A stretch of 15,226 bases of DNA from an uncultured Spirochaetaceae bacterium (GCA_902797925.1 CADBUT010000351.1:1-15226); one strand, 5' to 3'. Shown: positions 6,889 to 14,370, counted from the first letter of the stretch. Numbers and translations are program-made. Notes: generated by a model from the sequence alone, not told the origin.

Positions 6889-7713
6889 ATGAGCAAGAAA
6901 TATTTTTATATCTTTACATTAATTTTATTCCCGTTGTTTTTCCTTACAAGCTGTATGACAACAACTACAGCAGCAGGAAATGTTGGAGCTGACAGAAAGC
7001 AGGTTATGCTTATTTCCGAAGAGGAAATGAACCAGAGTGCAGTTGAAGCTTACGCAGAGGTTCTTGCTGAAGCAAAAAAAGCCGGAACACTCAACAAAGA
7101 CCCAGCTACTCTTCAGCGTGTTCAGAAAATAGCCAAAAAGCTGATTGCACAGACAACAGCTTTCCGTTCAGACGCAGTAAACTGGGACTGGCAGGTAAAC
7201 GTAATTACTGAAGACACCATAAACGCATGGTGTATGCCGGGCGGCAAGATTGTAGTTTACACAGGCATCATCGATTCACTTAAACTTACAGACGGTGAGC
7301 TTGCTGCTGTAATGGGCCACGAAATTTCGCACGCACTCAAAGAGCACAGCCGCGAAAGAGCCAGCCAGGAAGCTTTGCAGAGTCTTGGTGTTTCTGCAGC
7401 GGCCGCAGTTCTCGGTATTAAAGAAACCGGAACACAGCTTTTAGGACTTGCGGCACAGTTTACGCTCGGACTTCCATTCTCAAGAAAACATGAAACAGAA
7501 GCCGACCATATCGGAACAGAGCTGATGGCGCGCGCAGGTTACGACCCGCATGAAGCAGTCACCATCTGGCAGAAGATGGAAGAAGTATCTGGTACAAGCG
7601 TACCGGAAATTATGAGTACCCACCCTTCTCATGCATCACGAATCAAAGACTTGCAGGTAATAGCTGAAACAGTATATCCGCTGTACCTTGAAGCAACAAA
7701 ACAGACTAAATAG
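6889..7713 (+). CDS. M48-family zinc metalloprotease lipoprotein (LoiP/YggG-like)
   Basis: A 274-residue lipoprotein with lipobox L-T-S-C22, hence probably anchored in an envelope membrane facing the periplasm. The peptidase domain has HEISH (144-148) supplying two zinc histidines and the catalytic glutamate, and SRKHETEAD (198-206) supplying the third zinc ligand E202 and conserved D206. The family's INAWCMPGGKIVVYTG segment (111-126) and THPSHASRI (244-252) are both present, so the enzyme looks complete. Length matches small M48 lipoproteins such as Escherichia coli LoiP, which have a role in envelope protein quality control; that role is known for relatives, not shown here. The sequence between is Ala-rich and helical. 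The transcript ends at the terminator at 7737-7777. Confidence 0.93.
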   Translation: MSKKYFYIFTLILFPLFFLTSCMTTTTAAGNVGADRKQVMLISEEEMNQSAVEAYAEVLAEAKKAGTLNKDPATLQRVQKIAKKLIAQTTAFRSDAVNWDWQVNVITEDTINAWCMPGGKIVVYTGIIDSLKLTDGELAAVMGHEISHALKEHSRERASQEALQSLGVSAAAAVLGIKETGTQLLGLAAQFTLGLPFSRKHETEADHIGTELMARAGYDPHEAVTIWQKMEEVSGTSVPEIMSTHPSHASRIKDLQVIAETVYPLYLEATKQTK

Positions 7714-7736
7714 CCCTGGAATAACTCCGGCTAAAC

Positions 7737-7777
7737 AAAAAGCCCTCCAAAGCATAAACGCTTGAGAGGGCTTTTTT
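7737..7777 (+). terminator. Rho-independent terminator after the M48 protease gene (possibly bidirectional)
   Basis: Stem AGCCCTC (7741-7747) with GAGGGCT (7766-7772), continued inward by AAGC/GCTT (7750-7753 and 7760-7763), followed by a run of six T. An A run (7737-7741) on the left side gives a T run on the other strand, so it could also stop minus-strand transcripts from the chemoreceptor gene. Confidence 0.9.
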
Positions 7778-7802
7778 GTGCTTTTCAAGCTGCATACCTA
7801 AA

Positions 7803-7942
7803 GGGGGCTGACTGAAAAGTACCGTCATGCTGAATTTATTAGCCTTAGGCGGCTTTCAGCTCAGCATCTAAACCAACTTTTGTGTTGAGATCCCGAAACG
7901 AATTCGGGATGACATTAAGTTATGAATTTTCTGACCAGCCCC
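7803..7942. repeat. MITE-like palindromic element between convergent genes
   Basis: About 140 bp bounded by imperfect inverted ends: GGGGCTGACTGAAAAGT (7804-7820) pairs with AATTTTCTGACCAGCCCC (7925-7942) at about 14 of 17 positions with one gap. Inside are two hairpins: GCTGAA...TTCAGC (7829-7834 with 7855-7860) nested around AGCC...GGCT, and ATCCCGAA/TTCGGGAT (about 7890-7910). The inner part opens with GTCATGCTGA and closes with TTCGGGATGAC, the pattern of a widespread class of bacterial intergenic repeats. It encodes nothing. Only one copy is in the window, so mobility is inferred. Confidence 0.6.
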
Positions 7943-7956
7943 ATGCGGGCTCAGTC

Positions 7957-10062
7957 TTAAACCTTGAAAAGGTCGATTTCTGTGCCGATTTTCTTGATAT
8001 TGTCGGCAACCTTGCCTGAAATAGTAGAAAGCGAAGAACCAGTCCTATTAATCAGGTCAGCACCGGCGTGCATTTCCTGAATGCTTTGTTTCATAACTTC
8101 TGTAGCATTCTGCAGTTTCTGAACTTCTAAAAGAATGTGCTTATTTCCGTTCATCATTTCTGAAGATGCCATGCGGACTTCTGAAGTAGAGTTGTTCATA
8201 GAGCCGAGCGCATCGATAATCTGCTTAGAACCGGTCTGCTGTTCTTCCATTGCGTGCTTAATCTGCTCAATAATCTGGCTTGTTTCAGTAATACTAGAGG
8301 CAATGTCTGAGAACGCTACATTTGTTTCCTTTGAAACATTAACAACATCCTGAATCGTTTCCTGAATCTTTTTAAGCTCAGAACCGATTCTCTTAGACTG
8401 GGCTGTTGAAGTTTCCGAAAGCTTACGGATTTCATCCGCAACAACAGCAAAACCTTTACCTGCTTCACCTGCGTGGGCAGCCTCAATAGCCGCGTTCATA
8501 GCAAGAAGGTTTGTCTGCTCGGCAATACCCGCAATTGCAGCGTTTGCGTCCTGAAGCATTTTTGACTGCTCGTTAATCTGCATAATCTGTTCGTTGGCAT
8601 TGTTCTGCTTTTCAGAACCTTCGTTAGAATGAAGTTCAAGCTGTTTGAATGAGTCAACCATCTTGTTGACTGAAACATTTACAGAATCGATGTTTCCAAT
8701 CATCTCTTCGACAGCCGTAGAAGCCTGTGTAACACAAGTTGCCTCAGAAGAAATCATGCCTTCAAGAGATTCTATGTTAGAGCTAATCTGGTTTACAGCT
8801 CCGGCAGTTTCTTGAACAGAATTTGCCTGTGTCTCAATCTGACTGTTTACGTTCTCTATATGAGAAATAATTTCTGAAATTGAAGCAGACGCATCCTGTG
8901 TACTTGACTGAAGGTCAGAGTCTACAGAAATTAAGTCTTCCTTTGAGCTCTTCAAGTTTGAAACAATGCCATGAAGCTTTTCAACAAATGTATTGAAACC
9001 TGATACAACGTCACCGATTTCATCGTTTGTAACAGACGGAATGCGCTGTGTAAGATCTGCGTTTCCGCTTGAGATTATGGCAACAGATTCCTTTACAGTC
9101 TTAAGTGGCTTGATAAGCATTGATATTAAAATACCGATAACAACAGCAGAAATAGAGACCGCTATGAGGATAAACAGCGCAGATTTTTTTCGTGTTGCTG
9201 TAAGTGAAGCAAAATGTATTTCATACGGAGCAACTGCAAAGACTGTCCAAGTTGAATCTGGTACTTTTTTATAAGCCGCAATAAGATGCACATGAATATT
9301 CGGGTCTACAAAGTCTGATACGCCTTCTTTTCCCTGAAAAATATTTGAAAGAACAAGACCTAACCCCTGTGTTTCGTCAAGTTTTGCACCGCCCTCATCT
9401 TCTGATTTTTCTGTTTCAGCTGCATTGGCATTGGCAACAGTTGTTGCAGTTGCCCAGTTCAAAACGGACGGATGCATTCCGCCGCCCAAGTCGATTTTTT
9501 CAATAGTGCTGAGAGCTGTATTACCTTCAATTACCATAACAATTGCACCGATTGCCTTGCGGTCTTTATTGTATACAGGAACACTATAATGCTGAAGGAT
9601 GCTGTTTGTAACAGTACTGAATTTAGGGTCAGAAGCGTAATCTTTGCCGGCAAAGGCTTCCTGAAAGTAAGGACGGTTTGCAAAATTGATTTTTCTGCCG
9701 TCTGCAAGAAGAGCATCGCCGTTAGCGTCATAAAAGGCTATGTCTATACAATTCGGGCCAAAACAAGATTTTGAACCTACAATTTCTTTCTGTTTGTCTG
9801 CAAGCGAAACATTCTCGTCCTTAATCATAGACAATTCAGCAAGAACATGCATAGTCTGAAAATGTCTCTTATTGATTGCATCAATCTGATGTGCTACGTC
9901 AGTCGCAAGTGCGTCCATATTGTCATAGACATTCTTTGTCATTGCCTTTTCGGCCGTTCTATATGAAATAGTTCCAATCGATACACTTACAGTAGCTCCT
10001 ACAGCGAGATACATAACCAAAAGCTTAGCCGCAAGCCTAACGCGAAATCTTTGTCCTATCAC
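7957..10062 (-). CDS. Methyl-accepting chemotaxis protein with extracytoplasmic dCache sensor
   Basis: A 701-residue transmembrane chemoreceptor. TM1 spans about 11-33, a dCache-type sensor about 40-285 (YDANGDALL near 101-109, NRPYF at 119-123), TM2 about 286-308, HAMP about 308-360, and a long cytoplasmic coiled coil carries the invariant signalling hairpin EQTNLLAMNAAIEAAHAGEAGKG (from 505), which contacts CheA and CheW. The C-terminus (TEIDLFKV) has no CheR/CheB tether pentapeptide. The sensor has NRPYF where amino-acid-type dCache domains have RxWY, so the ligand probably differs from that of the neighbouring chimera. Two oddities are a Cys pair (C100, C105) and an acidic Ala/Glu/Asp-rich insert (about 200-225). 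The start is GTG at 10062 with AGGAGAA 5 nt upstream. It is monocistronic, with no che genes nearby. Confidence 0.96.
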   Translation of the reverse strand: MIGQRFRVRLAAKLLVMYLAVGATVSVSIGTISYRTAEKAMTKNVYDNMDALATDVAHQIDAINKRHFQTMHVLAELSMIKDENVSLADKQKEIVGSKSCFGPNCIDIAFYDANGDALLADGRKINFANRPYFQEAFAGKDYASDPKFSTVTNSILQHYSVPVYNKDRKAIGAIVMVIEGNTALSTIEKIDLGGGMHPSVLNWATATTVANANAAETEKSEDEGGAKLDETQGLGLVLSNIFQGKEGVSDFVDPNIHVHLIAAYKKVPDSTWTVFAVAPYEIHFASLTATRKKSALFILIAVSISAVVIGILISMLIKPLKTVKESVAIISSGNADLTQRIPSVTNDEIGDVVSGFNTFVEKLHGIVSNLKSSKEDLISVDSDLQSSTQDASASISEIISHIENVNSQIETQANSVQETAGAVNQISSNIESLEGMISSEATCVTQASTAVEEMIGNIDSVNVSVNKMVDSFKQLELHSNEGSEKQNNANEQIMQINEQSKMLQDANAAIAGIAEQTNLLAMNAAIEAAHAGEAGKGFAVVADEIRKLSETSTAQSKRIGSELKKIQETIQDVVNVSKETNVAFSDIASSITETSQIIEQIKHAMEEQQTGSKQIIDALGSMNNSTSEVRMASSEMMNGNKHILLEVQKLQNATEVMKQSIQEMHAGADLINRTGSSLSTISGKVADNIKKIGTEIDLFKV

Positions 10063-10155
10063 TTAACTTCTCCTGAAAAAAAACTCGCTGAACTAAAAAA
10101 GAAATAGTTTTTGCAAGCCAACGTTTTAAAAACGTCGAATCATACGATTATCTCC

Positions 10156-10183
10156 ATTATATCACATTTTTATTGTTTGTAAA
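10156..10183 (-). promoter_or_regulatory. Promoter of the chemoreceptor gene
   Basis: On the minus strand TTTACA (10183-10178), a 16-nt spacer ending in TGA, then a perfect TATAAT (10161-10156), preceded by TG one base upstream (extended -10). The start would be near 10149, giving a leader of about 86 nt. That leader holds the palindrome ACGTTTT-A-AAAACGT (10121-10135) of unknown role. Confidence 0.75.
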
Positions 10184-10234
10184 GACTAATAAAACAGAAA
10201 AATTTCAAGGGAATGGTGAATGCCTGAGAAGGTT

Positions 10235-10264
10235 AAAAAAAGCTTGCCCGGTCTAGCCGGGCAA
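10235..10264 (-). terminator. Rho-independent terminator of the hisC - metallophosphoesterase transcript
   Basis: Perfect 8-bp stem TTGCCCGG (10264-10257 on the minus strand) with CCGGGCAA (10251-10244), 5-nt loop, followed on the minus strand by GC and seven T (10241-10235). It lies about 95 bp past the phosphoesterase stop and just before the chemoreceptor promoter, isolating the two minus-strand units. Confidence 0.88.
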
Positions 10265-10269
10265 TAGCA

Positions 10270-10343
10270 AACTGCATATGAGTCTGACTATGAAAAACTG
10301 CGCATGAAACAGACAATGAGAAACCGTGCCCGAAATAGCACGG
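10270..10343. repeat. Degenerate 26-nt tandem repeat followed by a small hairpin
   Basis: Units at 10270-10295 and 10296-10321 both begin AACTGC and contain ATGA...GAC.ATGA; about 18 of 26 positions agree. Next comes a hairpin CCGTGC (10324-10329) / GCACGG (10338-10343). It occupies the trailer between the phosphoesterase stop and its terminator. No function is evident. Confidence 0.4.
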
Positions 10344-10358
10344 CAATCCAATAAAACG

Positions 10359-11111
10359 TCAGCTAAGCTGCTTCAAGACGGCATTCGTCACTTTCCAAGT
10401 GCCGTTCTGCTTTTGAATATCTACAACAGCATAACGGCCTTCCATCAAGGCACCGGGATTTATCACCGTAGTTTTGCCTACAGTGTCTATGCCGACAGCT
10501 TCGTGTACATGGCCAGACACAGAAAGCAGCGGCTGATAAGTTTCTAGAAATTCTCTGTATAAGGCAGAACCGACATGCATTCCGTTTGAAATCATGTCGA
10601 CTTTCGTATCTTTCGGCGGATTGTGTGAAATAACTATCAGATTGTTCCATTCAAGAGAAGCGTCTGACTGTAGCGGGCCAGTTTCAGCCTTTGCGCCCCC
10701 GTCACCGTCTGCATCAGGCTCCTCGTATTCTGCGGAATGTTCTGCAACCATGTCAAAATCGCTCTGCAGTTCTTCTTCGGTGCGCTCGTTAGGCGTTACA
10801 CCAGTAAATTTAGACGCGCCGCCCGAACCCGCAAATGCAAGCCCGTCGCGGAACACCATAGTGCCCTGCACAGAGATGTCCCGCTTTTCAAGTTCTTCTA
10901 AGAAAGAAGGCTTGTCACAGTTGCCAAGTACAGAATAAAGCGCAGGCGATTTTTCTTCGAGCAGCTTCAAAACAGGTACCGCCTTTTCCGGTTCGTCATA
11001 ATTCGTAAAGTCACCGGCAAAAATTACCGCGTCAGCCTTCTTAAACTCGTCATCAAGTTTGTCAAAATATTCAGTATTTGCGTGTGCGTCTGATAAAACT
11101 AAAAAATGCAT
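10359..11111 (-). CDS. Calcineurin-like metallophosphoesterase (YfcE/MJ0936-like)
   Basis: A 250-residue cytoplasmic phosphodiesterase-type enzyme with the full dimetal motif series: SDAH (D8, H10), GDFTNYD (D34), GNCD (N64), SHNPP (H163) and GHVHEA (H201, H203). INPGALMEGRY near 217-226 is typical of the YfcE-like group. The physiological substrate of this group is generally unknown; family members hydrolyse phosphodiesters in vitro. An acidic, Gly/Asp/Glu-rich insert (about 124-150) between the N64 and H163 motifs makes it longer than the usual 160-190 residues. The ATG at 11111 has AGGAGG close upstream, overlapping the hisC stop, and the gap to hisC is only 8 bp, so the two are co-transcribed and probably coupled. 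A role in histidine metabolism is not implied by motifs. Confidence 0.93.
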   Translation of the reverse strand: MHFLVLSDAHANTEYFDKLDDEFKKADAVIFAGDFTNYDEPEKAVPVLKLLEEKSPALYSVLGNCDKPSFLEELEKRDISVQGTMVFRDGLAFAGSGGASKFTGVTPNERTEEELQSDFDMVAEHSAEYEEPDADGDGGAKAETGPLQSDASLEWNNLIVISHNPPKDTKVDMISNGMHVGSALYREFLETYQPLLSVSGHVHEAVGIDTVGKTTVINPGALMEGRYAVVDIQKQNGTWKVTNAVLKQLS

Positions 11112-11119
11112 AGCCCCTC

Positions 11120-12223
11120 CTAAATTGTGCGTATTATTTCGAGCAGCTTTTCCATCTGCTCATCTGTTCCGATTGTAATGCGCACAAAATCTCTTATAAC
11201 GTCTATATCAAAGTAACGGACAAGAATGCCCTTTGCTTTTATAGCCTCGTAAACCGCCTTGCCAGGCATTCCGTCTTTTGAGACAAGCACAAAATTTGTC
11301 TTAGACGGCAGTACATTCCAGCCTGAATCTACAAGAGCCTTGCTGAAAGCGTCTCTTGTCTTAATGATTTTTCTGCAATTTTCAGAATACCACTCAATGT
11401 CTGAACAGGCAGCTATTGCAGAAGCCTGACAGAACGCGTCAGTCGGAAAGTGGTTGAAAGAGTTTTTGGTTGTGGTCAAAGCCTGAATCAAAGCCGGAGC
11501 GCCGACTGCAAAGCCGAGTCTCATGCCGGCAAAGGACATGCTCTTTGAGAAAGTTCTGATTACAAGCAGATTCTCGTATTTTTTTAAGAGCGGCAGAACC
11601 GTATAGCCTGAAAAATCGGTATAAGCTTCGTCAACTACAAAAACTTTGTCTTTGGGATATGCTTTAAGCATTGCCTCAATTTCGTCAACAGAAAGAGCCA
11701 TGCCGGTCGGTGCATTCGGGTTTGCAAAAATCATGCCGGTTGAGTCAATGGTGAGCATCGCTTTTGTATCCAGCGTAAAATCTGCGTTCAAAGGCACTTT
11801 AAGCAGATTGATTCCGTAATAGCCTGCATAAACAGGATAAAAGCTGTAGGAAAATTCCGGCGAGACAAGCGGTTTGTCGCTGTCAAAAAAAGCGTAAAAA
11901 ACAAAAGAAAGTACCTCGTCCGAGCCGTTTCCGCAGAAAATCATGTCTTCTGTAATTTCAAAGCCGAGCGGCTTCTGGTCTGCAGCCGGGACAAGCACTC
12001 CGCCGGTTTTGTTAAGGCTTTTTGCTATTGCCTTTTTCAGCTCATGCGAATCCGGGTCCGGATAAAGTGCAAGTTTTTGAAGCTCAATGTCTTTGAGTGC
12101 ATCTTTAATTTTGGGCGACGGCAGATAAGGGTTCTCATTAGCGTTAAGCTTTATATACTCTCTGTCTTTAGGTTGTTCACCCGGTTTATATGGTTTTAAA
12201 TTTTTCAGTCTTTGTGCAAACAT
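11120..12223 (-). CDS. hisC: Histidinol-phosphate aminotransferase
   Basis: A 367-residue PLP-dependent class I/II aminotransferase (fold type I) that, in histidine synthesis, makes histidinol phosphate from imidazole acetol phosphate with glutamate as donor. Visible are KLNANENPY (25-33), LYPDPDSHELKKAI (53-66), GNGSDEV (98-104), NPNAPTG (168-174), VDEAYTDFSG (197-206), the PLP lysine K227 in TFSKSMSFAGMRLG, and the substrate-carboxylate arginine in VRITIGT (R348). These fit HisC well, although related aminotransferases for other amino acids share them. The ATG at 12223 (MFAQRL) is chosen over an in-frame GTG at 12262 because the extra residues are not HisC-like. There is no Shine-Dalgarno, and TATACT sits 6 nt upstream of the ATG. 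No other his genes are present; it heads a two-gene operon with the phosphoesterase. Confidence 0.92.
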   Translation of the reverse strand: MFAQRLKNLKPYKPGEQPKDREYIKLNANENPYLPSPKIKDALKDIELQKLALYPDPDSHELKKAIAKSLNKTGGVLVPAADQKPLGFEITEDMIFCGNGSDEVLSFVFYAFFDSDKPLVSPEFSYSFYPVYAGYYGINLLKVPLNADFTLDTKAMLTIDSTGMIFANPNAPTGMALSVDEIEAMLKAYPKDKVFVVDEAYTDFSGYTVLPLLKKYENLLVIRTFSKSMSFAGMRLGFAVGAPALIQALTTTKNSFNHFPTDAFCQASAIAACSDIEWYSENCRKIIKTRDAFSKALVDSGWNVLPSKTNFVLVSKDGMPGKAVYEAIKAKGILVRYFDIDVIRDFVRITIGTDEQMEKLLEIIRTI

Positions 12224-12229
12224 AAAGAG

Positions 12230-12235
12230 AGTATA
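12230..12235 (-). promoter_or_regulatory. Candidate leaderless -10 element of hisC
   Basis: On the minus strand TATACT is followed by exactly six nucleotides (CTCTTT) and then ATG at 12223, so a normal start would fall on the A of the ATG. The -35 position is a T-run without a good hexamer. Confidence 0.35.
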
Positions 12236-12277
12236 AAACAGCGGCAAATAAAAAAAAAGCACTTTTTAAAGTTTTTA

Positions 12278-12306
12278 TTGAGAAATACAGAAAATTCTGT
12301 TATTAT
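12278..12306 (+). promoter_or_regulatory. Promoter of the 651-residue protein gene, apparently leaderless, with dyad in the spacer
   Basis: TTGAGA (12278-12283), 17-nt spacer, TATTAT (12301-12306), then 8 nt to the ATG at 12315, so the transcript would start within about 2-3 nt of the start codon. No Shine-Dalgarno is present. The spacer contains the dyad ACAGAA-AA-TTCTGT (12287-12300), well placed for a repressor. Confidence 0.6.
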
Positions 12307-12314
12307 ATTAAATT

Positions 12315-14270
12315 ATGGGTTCAACATCTGATATTTATACACTTTTACGCCTTTACGGCAAAAAACAGCACAGGACGCAGATTTCTGTAGAAGAATTCTG
12401 CAATTATCTCTTAAAGTACGCGCAGCATTATGTTACAGAGCAGCCTGATCTTGCAAAATACACGAAAGCACCGCGCGAATCTTTACTGGCTGAACTTGAC
12501 AATTTGGCTGCGACTAACAAAGTCATTCTCAAAGAAGAAGAAGGCAACCAGATTATTGTTATTTCCGCCTATTTTAGAGAAACTGTAAATTCACGCTACA
12601 AGCAGATGGCGACCAACCCTTCTATTCCTTATCCTATACCGACAGATTTGCCCAAAGACTTTCCGCAGGAACTGATAAGCCAGCAGGACGCAGGCACTAT
12701 AATCTACGATCTGCTTGACGGCAAAGAGCACGGCGAGAACGTCATTTACTCGCTTGTATTCCGCCGCGAAATTGCACCTGTTCTTCTGCCGCAGGGCGTT
12801 ACAGCTGAATTTTTGATGCAGTCTTCGATTGCCAAGCTCAGAGATTTGATGAACCACGGCGAACAGCACGATTACTTTCTGCAAAAGCTCATGACATCAA
12901 ACGGCGGCAGAAGCCTTGCAGTCAAGAACTTCTTCAATCAGTTTATCTCAAATGAAGAAGAGACAATCATAAAGTTTAAAGAAGCCGGCGACTGCTACTA
13001 CTTCTTGAACCAGCTGTTTCTTTTTGTCCGCCAGGATTTTGAGAAAATAAAGGACAAGACCCCTGAAGACGTTGATTTGCTTCAGGCTGTATATATTGCC
13101 GAATTGTGCGCATCATTCTACAAGAACAAGGTACAGCTTAATCTTCAGAAAGACACAGCTTTAAAAAACCTTGAACTTTCTTTGGGCAAGCAGCCTTATT
13201 ACTTTGATTCAGCCGCGATCTCAAAATTTGTTGATTCGCGCGGTGTTCCTCTGCTGGGTCAGTATTCTGAAGAAGATCTCAATGATTATCTTACAAAATC
13301 AACAACACCAACAGTCGACAACCACATGCCGCCGCTGCTTACATTCAAGACACCTGACGGCAACCGTTATTTTGTTCTGAACGAAAAAACACTGCCCCTG
13401 TTAATGAAATTGTGTACAGAAGCACGTAAAACCGTTCACGATTCCATTACAAAAGAATGGTTCGGTCTTTTGCAGAAATTCCAGAGTGTTCCTGCAATGA
13501 AAAATATAAAAGATTTTGACCAGCGTCTTGAAGAAATTGTTGAGGTAGAAGAGCCTATTCTGTATTCTCTGCTTAATGCACCTTTCTTAAAGACAATCTA
13601 CTATGATGCAATAGACAACAAAAATGCAAACAACCTCGACAAGTTCAACTTTTTCAATGACGGTGAACTGCTTCCATACAGCGAACTTTTGATGCTTACT
13701 CCACATTCTGTTATGTCTGATGCGAAAATTCTGCTGCCGGTATGGTACACACTTCCGGGGCTTTCTTTCATTCTTGCGCTTATTTTTGGACGCGGAAGCA
13801 TGTCAAAAAAAGCGAAGAACAAGAAAAAGAAGAAAGAATCTGCTTCAAAATCAACGGCTCAGAAGTTGCAGTCTTCTTCTACAATGTCTGTATCTACAGA
13901 AAGCCCGAAATCGCAGAATATTGCCAACAACAAAAAAGAAGAATTCAAGATGGCTGCGGCTACAATCGAGAAAATTCTTGTTCCGCCGGATTCATCTCTT
14001 GATTCAGAATTAACTTCATACCTTAACGAGTGGAATCATATTCTTGATAAAGAGGCAAAGAAAAACCTTACAGAAGATGTAAACTCTCTTATCAGAGATT
14101 ATTTGCGCAAAATTCTGCGCACCGCTTCACCAAGCAGCATTACACCTGAACGCATCAACGAGCTTGCAGAAACGCTTGTAAAGACTCCGGCTTTGCAGAA
14201 GATAAATGACCATGCAAATCTGCATATGTATGTTCAGCTTTATATGCTGCGGCTGATTAAAAAAGCTTAA
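12315..14270 (+). CDS. Conserved-looking protein of unknown function, 651 residues
   Basis: I do not recognise a family. The product is a mostly helical, charged protein without a signal peptide. The N-terminal about 90 residues (IYTLLRLYGKKQHRTQ, SVEEFCNYLLKYAQHY) look like a small helical domain. The region 110-460 is mixed with many Leu/Phe/Tyr. Residues about 463-483 (LLPVWYTLPGLSFILALIFG) form one hydrophobic segment long enough to cross or bind the membrane, directly followed by a lysine-rich stretch (488-498), a Ser/Thr/Gln-rich linker (about 499-535), and a helical C-terminal domain (about 540-651). If it is a membrane anchor, the basic stretch would favour the C-terminal part being cytoplasmic. 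Base usage resembles its neighbours. The start is the first ATG; no ribosome binding site is present and a promoter lies directly upstream. It is monocistronic and ends at a strong terminator. Confidence 0.88.
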   Translation: MGSTSDIYTLLRLYGKKQHRTQISVEEFCNYLLKYAQHYVTEQPDLAKYTKAPRESLLAELDNLAATNKVILKEEEGNQIIVISAYFRETVNSRYKQMATNPSIPYPIPTDLPKDFPQELISQQDAGTIIYDLLDGKEHGENVIYSLVFRREIAPVLLPQGVTAEFLMQSSIAKLRDLMNHGEQHDYFLQKLMTSNGGRSLAVKNFFNQFISNEEETIIKFKEAGDCYYFLNQLFLFVRQDFEKIKDKTPEDVDLLQAVYIAELCASFYKNKVQLNLQKDTALKNLELSLGKQPYYFDSAAISKFVDSRGVPLLGQYSEEDLNDYLTKSTTPTVDNHMPPLLTFKTPDGNRYFVLNEKTLPLLMKLCTEARKTVHDSITKEWFGLLQKFQSVPAMKNIKDFDQRLEEIVEVEEPILYSLLNAPFLKTIYYDAIDNKNANNLDKFNFFNDGELLPYSELLMLTPHSVMSDAKILLPVWYTLPGLSFILALIFGRGSMSKKAKNKKKKKESASKSTAQKLQSSSTMSVSTESPKSQNIANNKKEEFKMAAATIEKILVPPDSSLDSELTSYLNEWNHILDKEAKKNLTEDVNSLIRDYLRKILRTASPSSITPERINELAETLVKTPALQKINDHANLHMYVQLYMLRLIKKA

Positions 14271-14286
14271 ATTATTCTGCTTCATG

Positions 14287-14324
14287 AAAGACCGGCTGAC
14301 GTTCAGTCTGCCGGTCTTTTTTTT
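14287..14324 (+). terminator. Rho-independent terminator after the 651-residue protein gene
   Basis: Perfect 10-bp stem AAAGACCGGC (14287-14296) with GCCGGTCTTT (14310-14319), the loop itself holding CTGA/TCAG, followed by further T (eight T in all to 14324). Confidence 0.93.
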
Positions 14325-14370
14325 GCTTTTTCAGCATTATATGTAAATTATAAGTAAAACTTCAGTCATT

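Noticed and set aside
6429..6896. Minus-strand open frame of 155 codons across the HAD gene
   Set aside because: It is antisense to a gene with all four HAD motifs; Ser/Phe-rich shadow translation.
10265..10358. Possible CRISPR array
   Set aside because: Only two degenerate units with no spacers between them and no cas genes in the window.
12224..12262. GTG start extending HisC by 13 residues
   Set aside because: The extra residues are hydrophobic and not HisC-like; there is no Shine-Dalgarno, and the stretch overlaps the likely -10 element.
13720..14013. Two overlapping plus-strand open frames of 97 and 86 codons within the 651-residue gene
   Set aside because: They arise from the lysine-rich and Ser-rich part read in other frames; the main frame is continuous and bounded by promoter and terminator.
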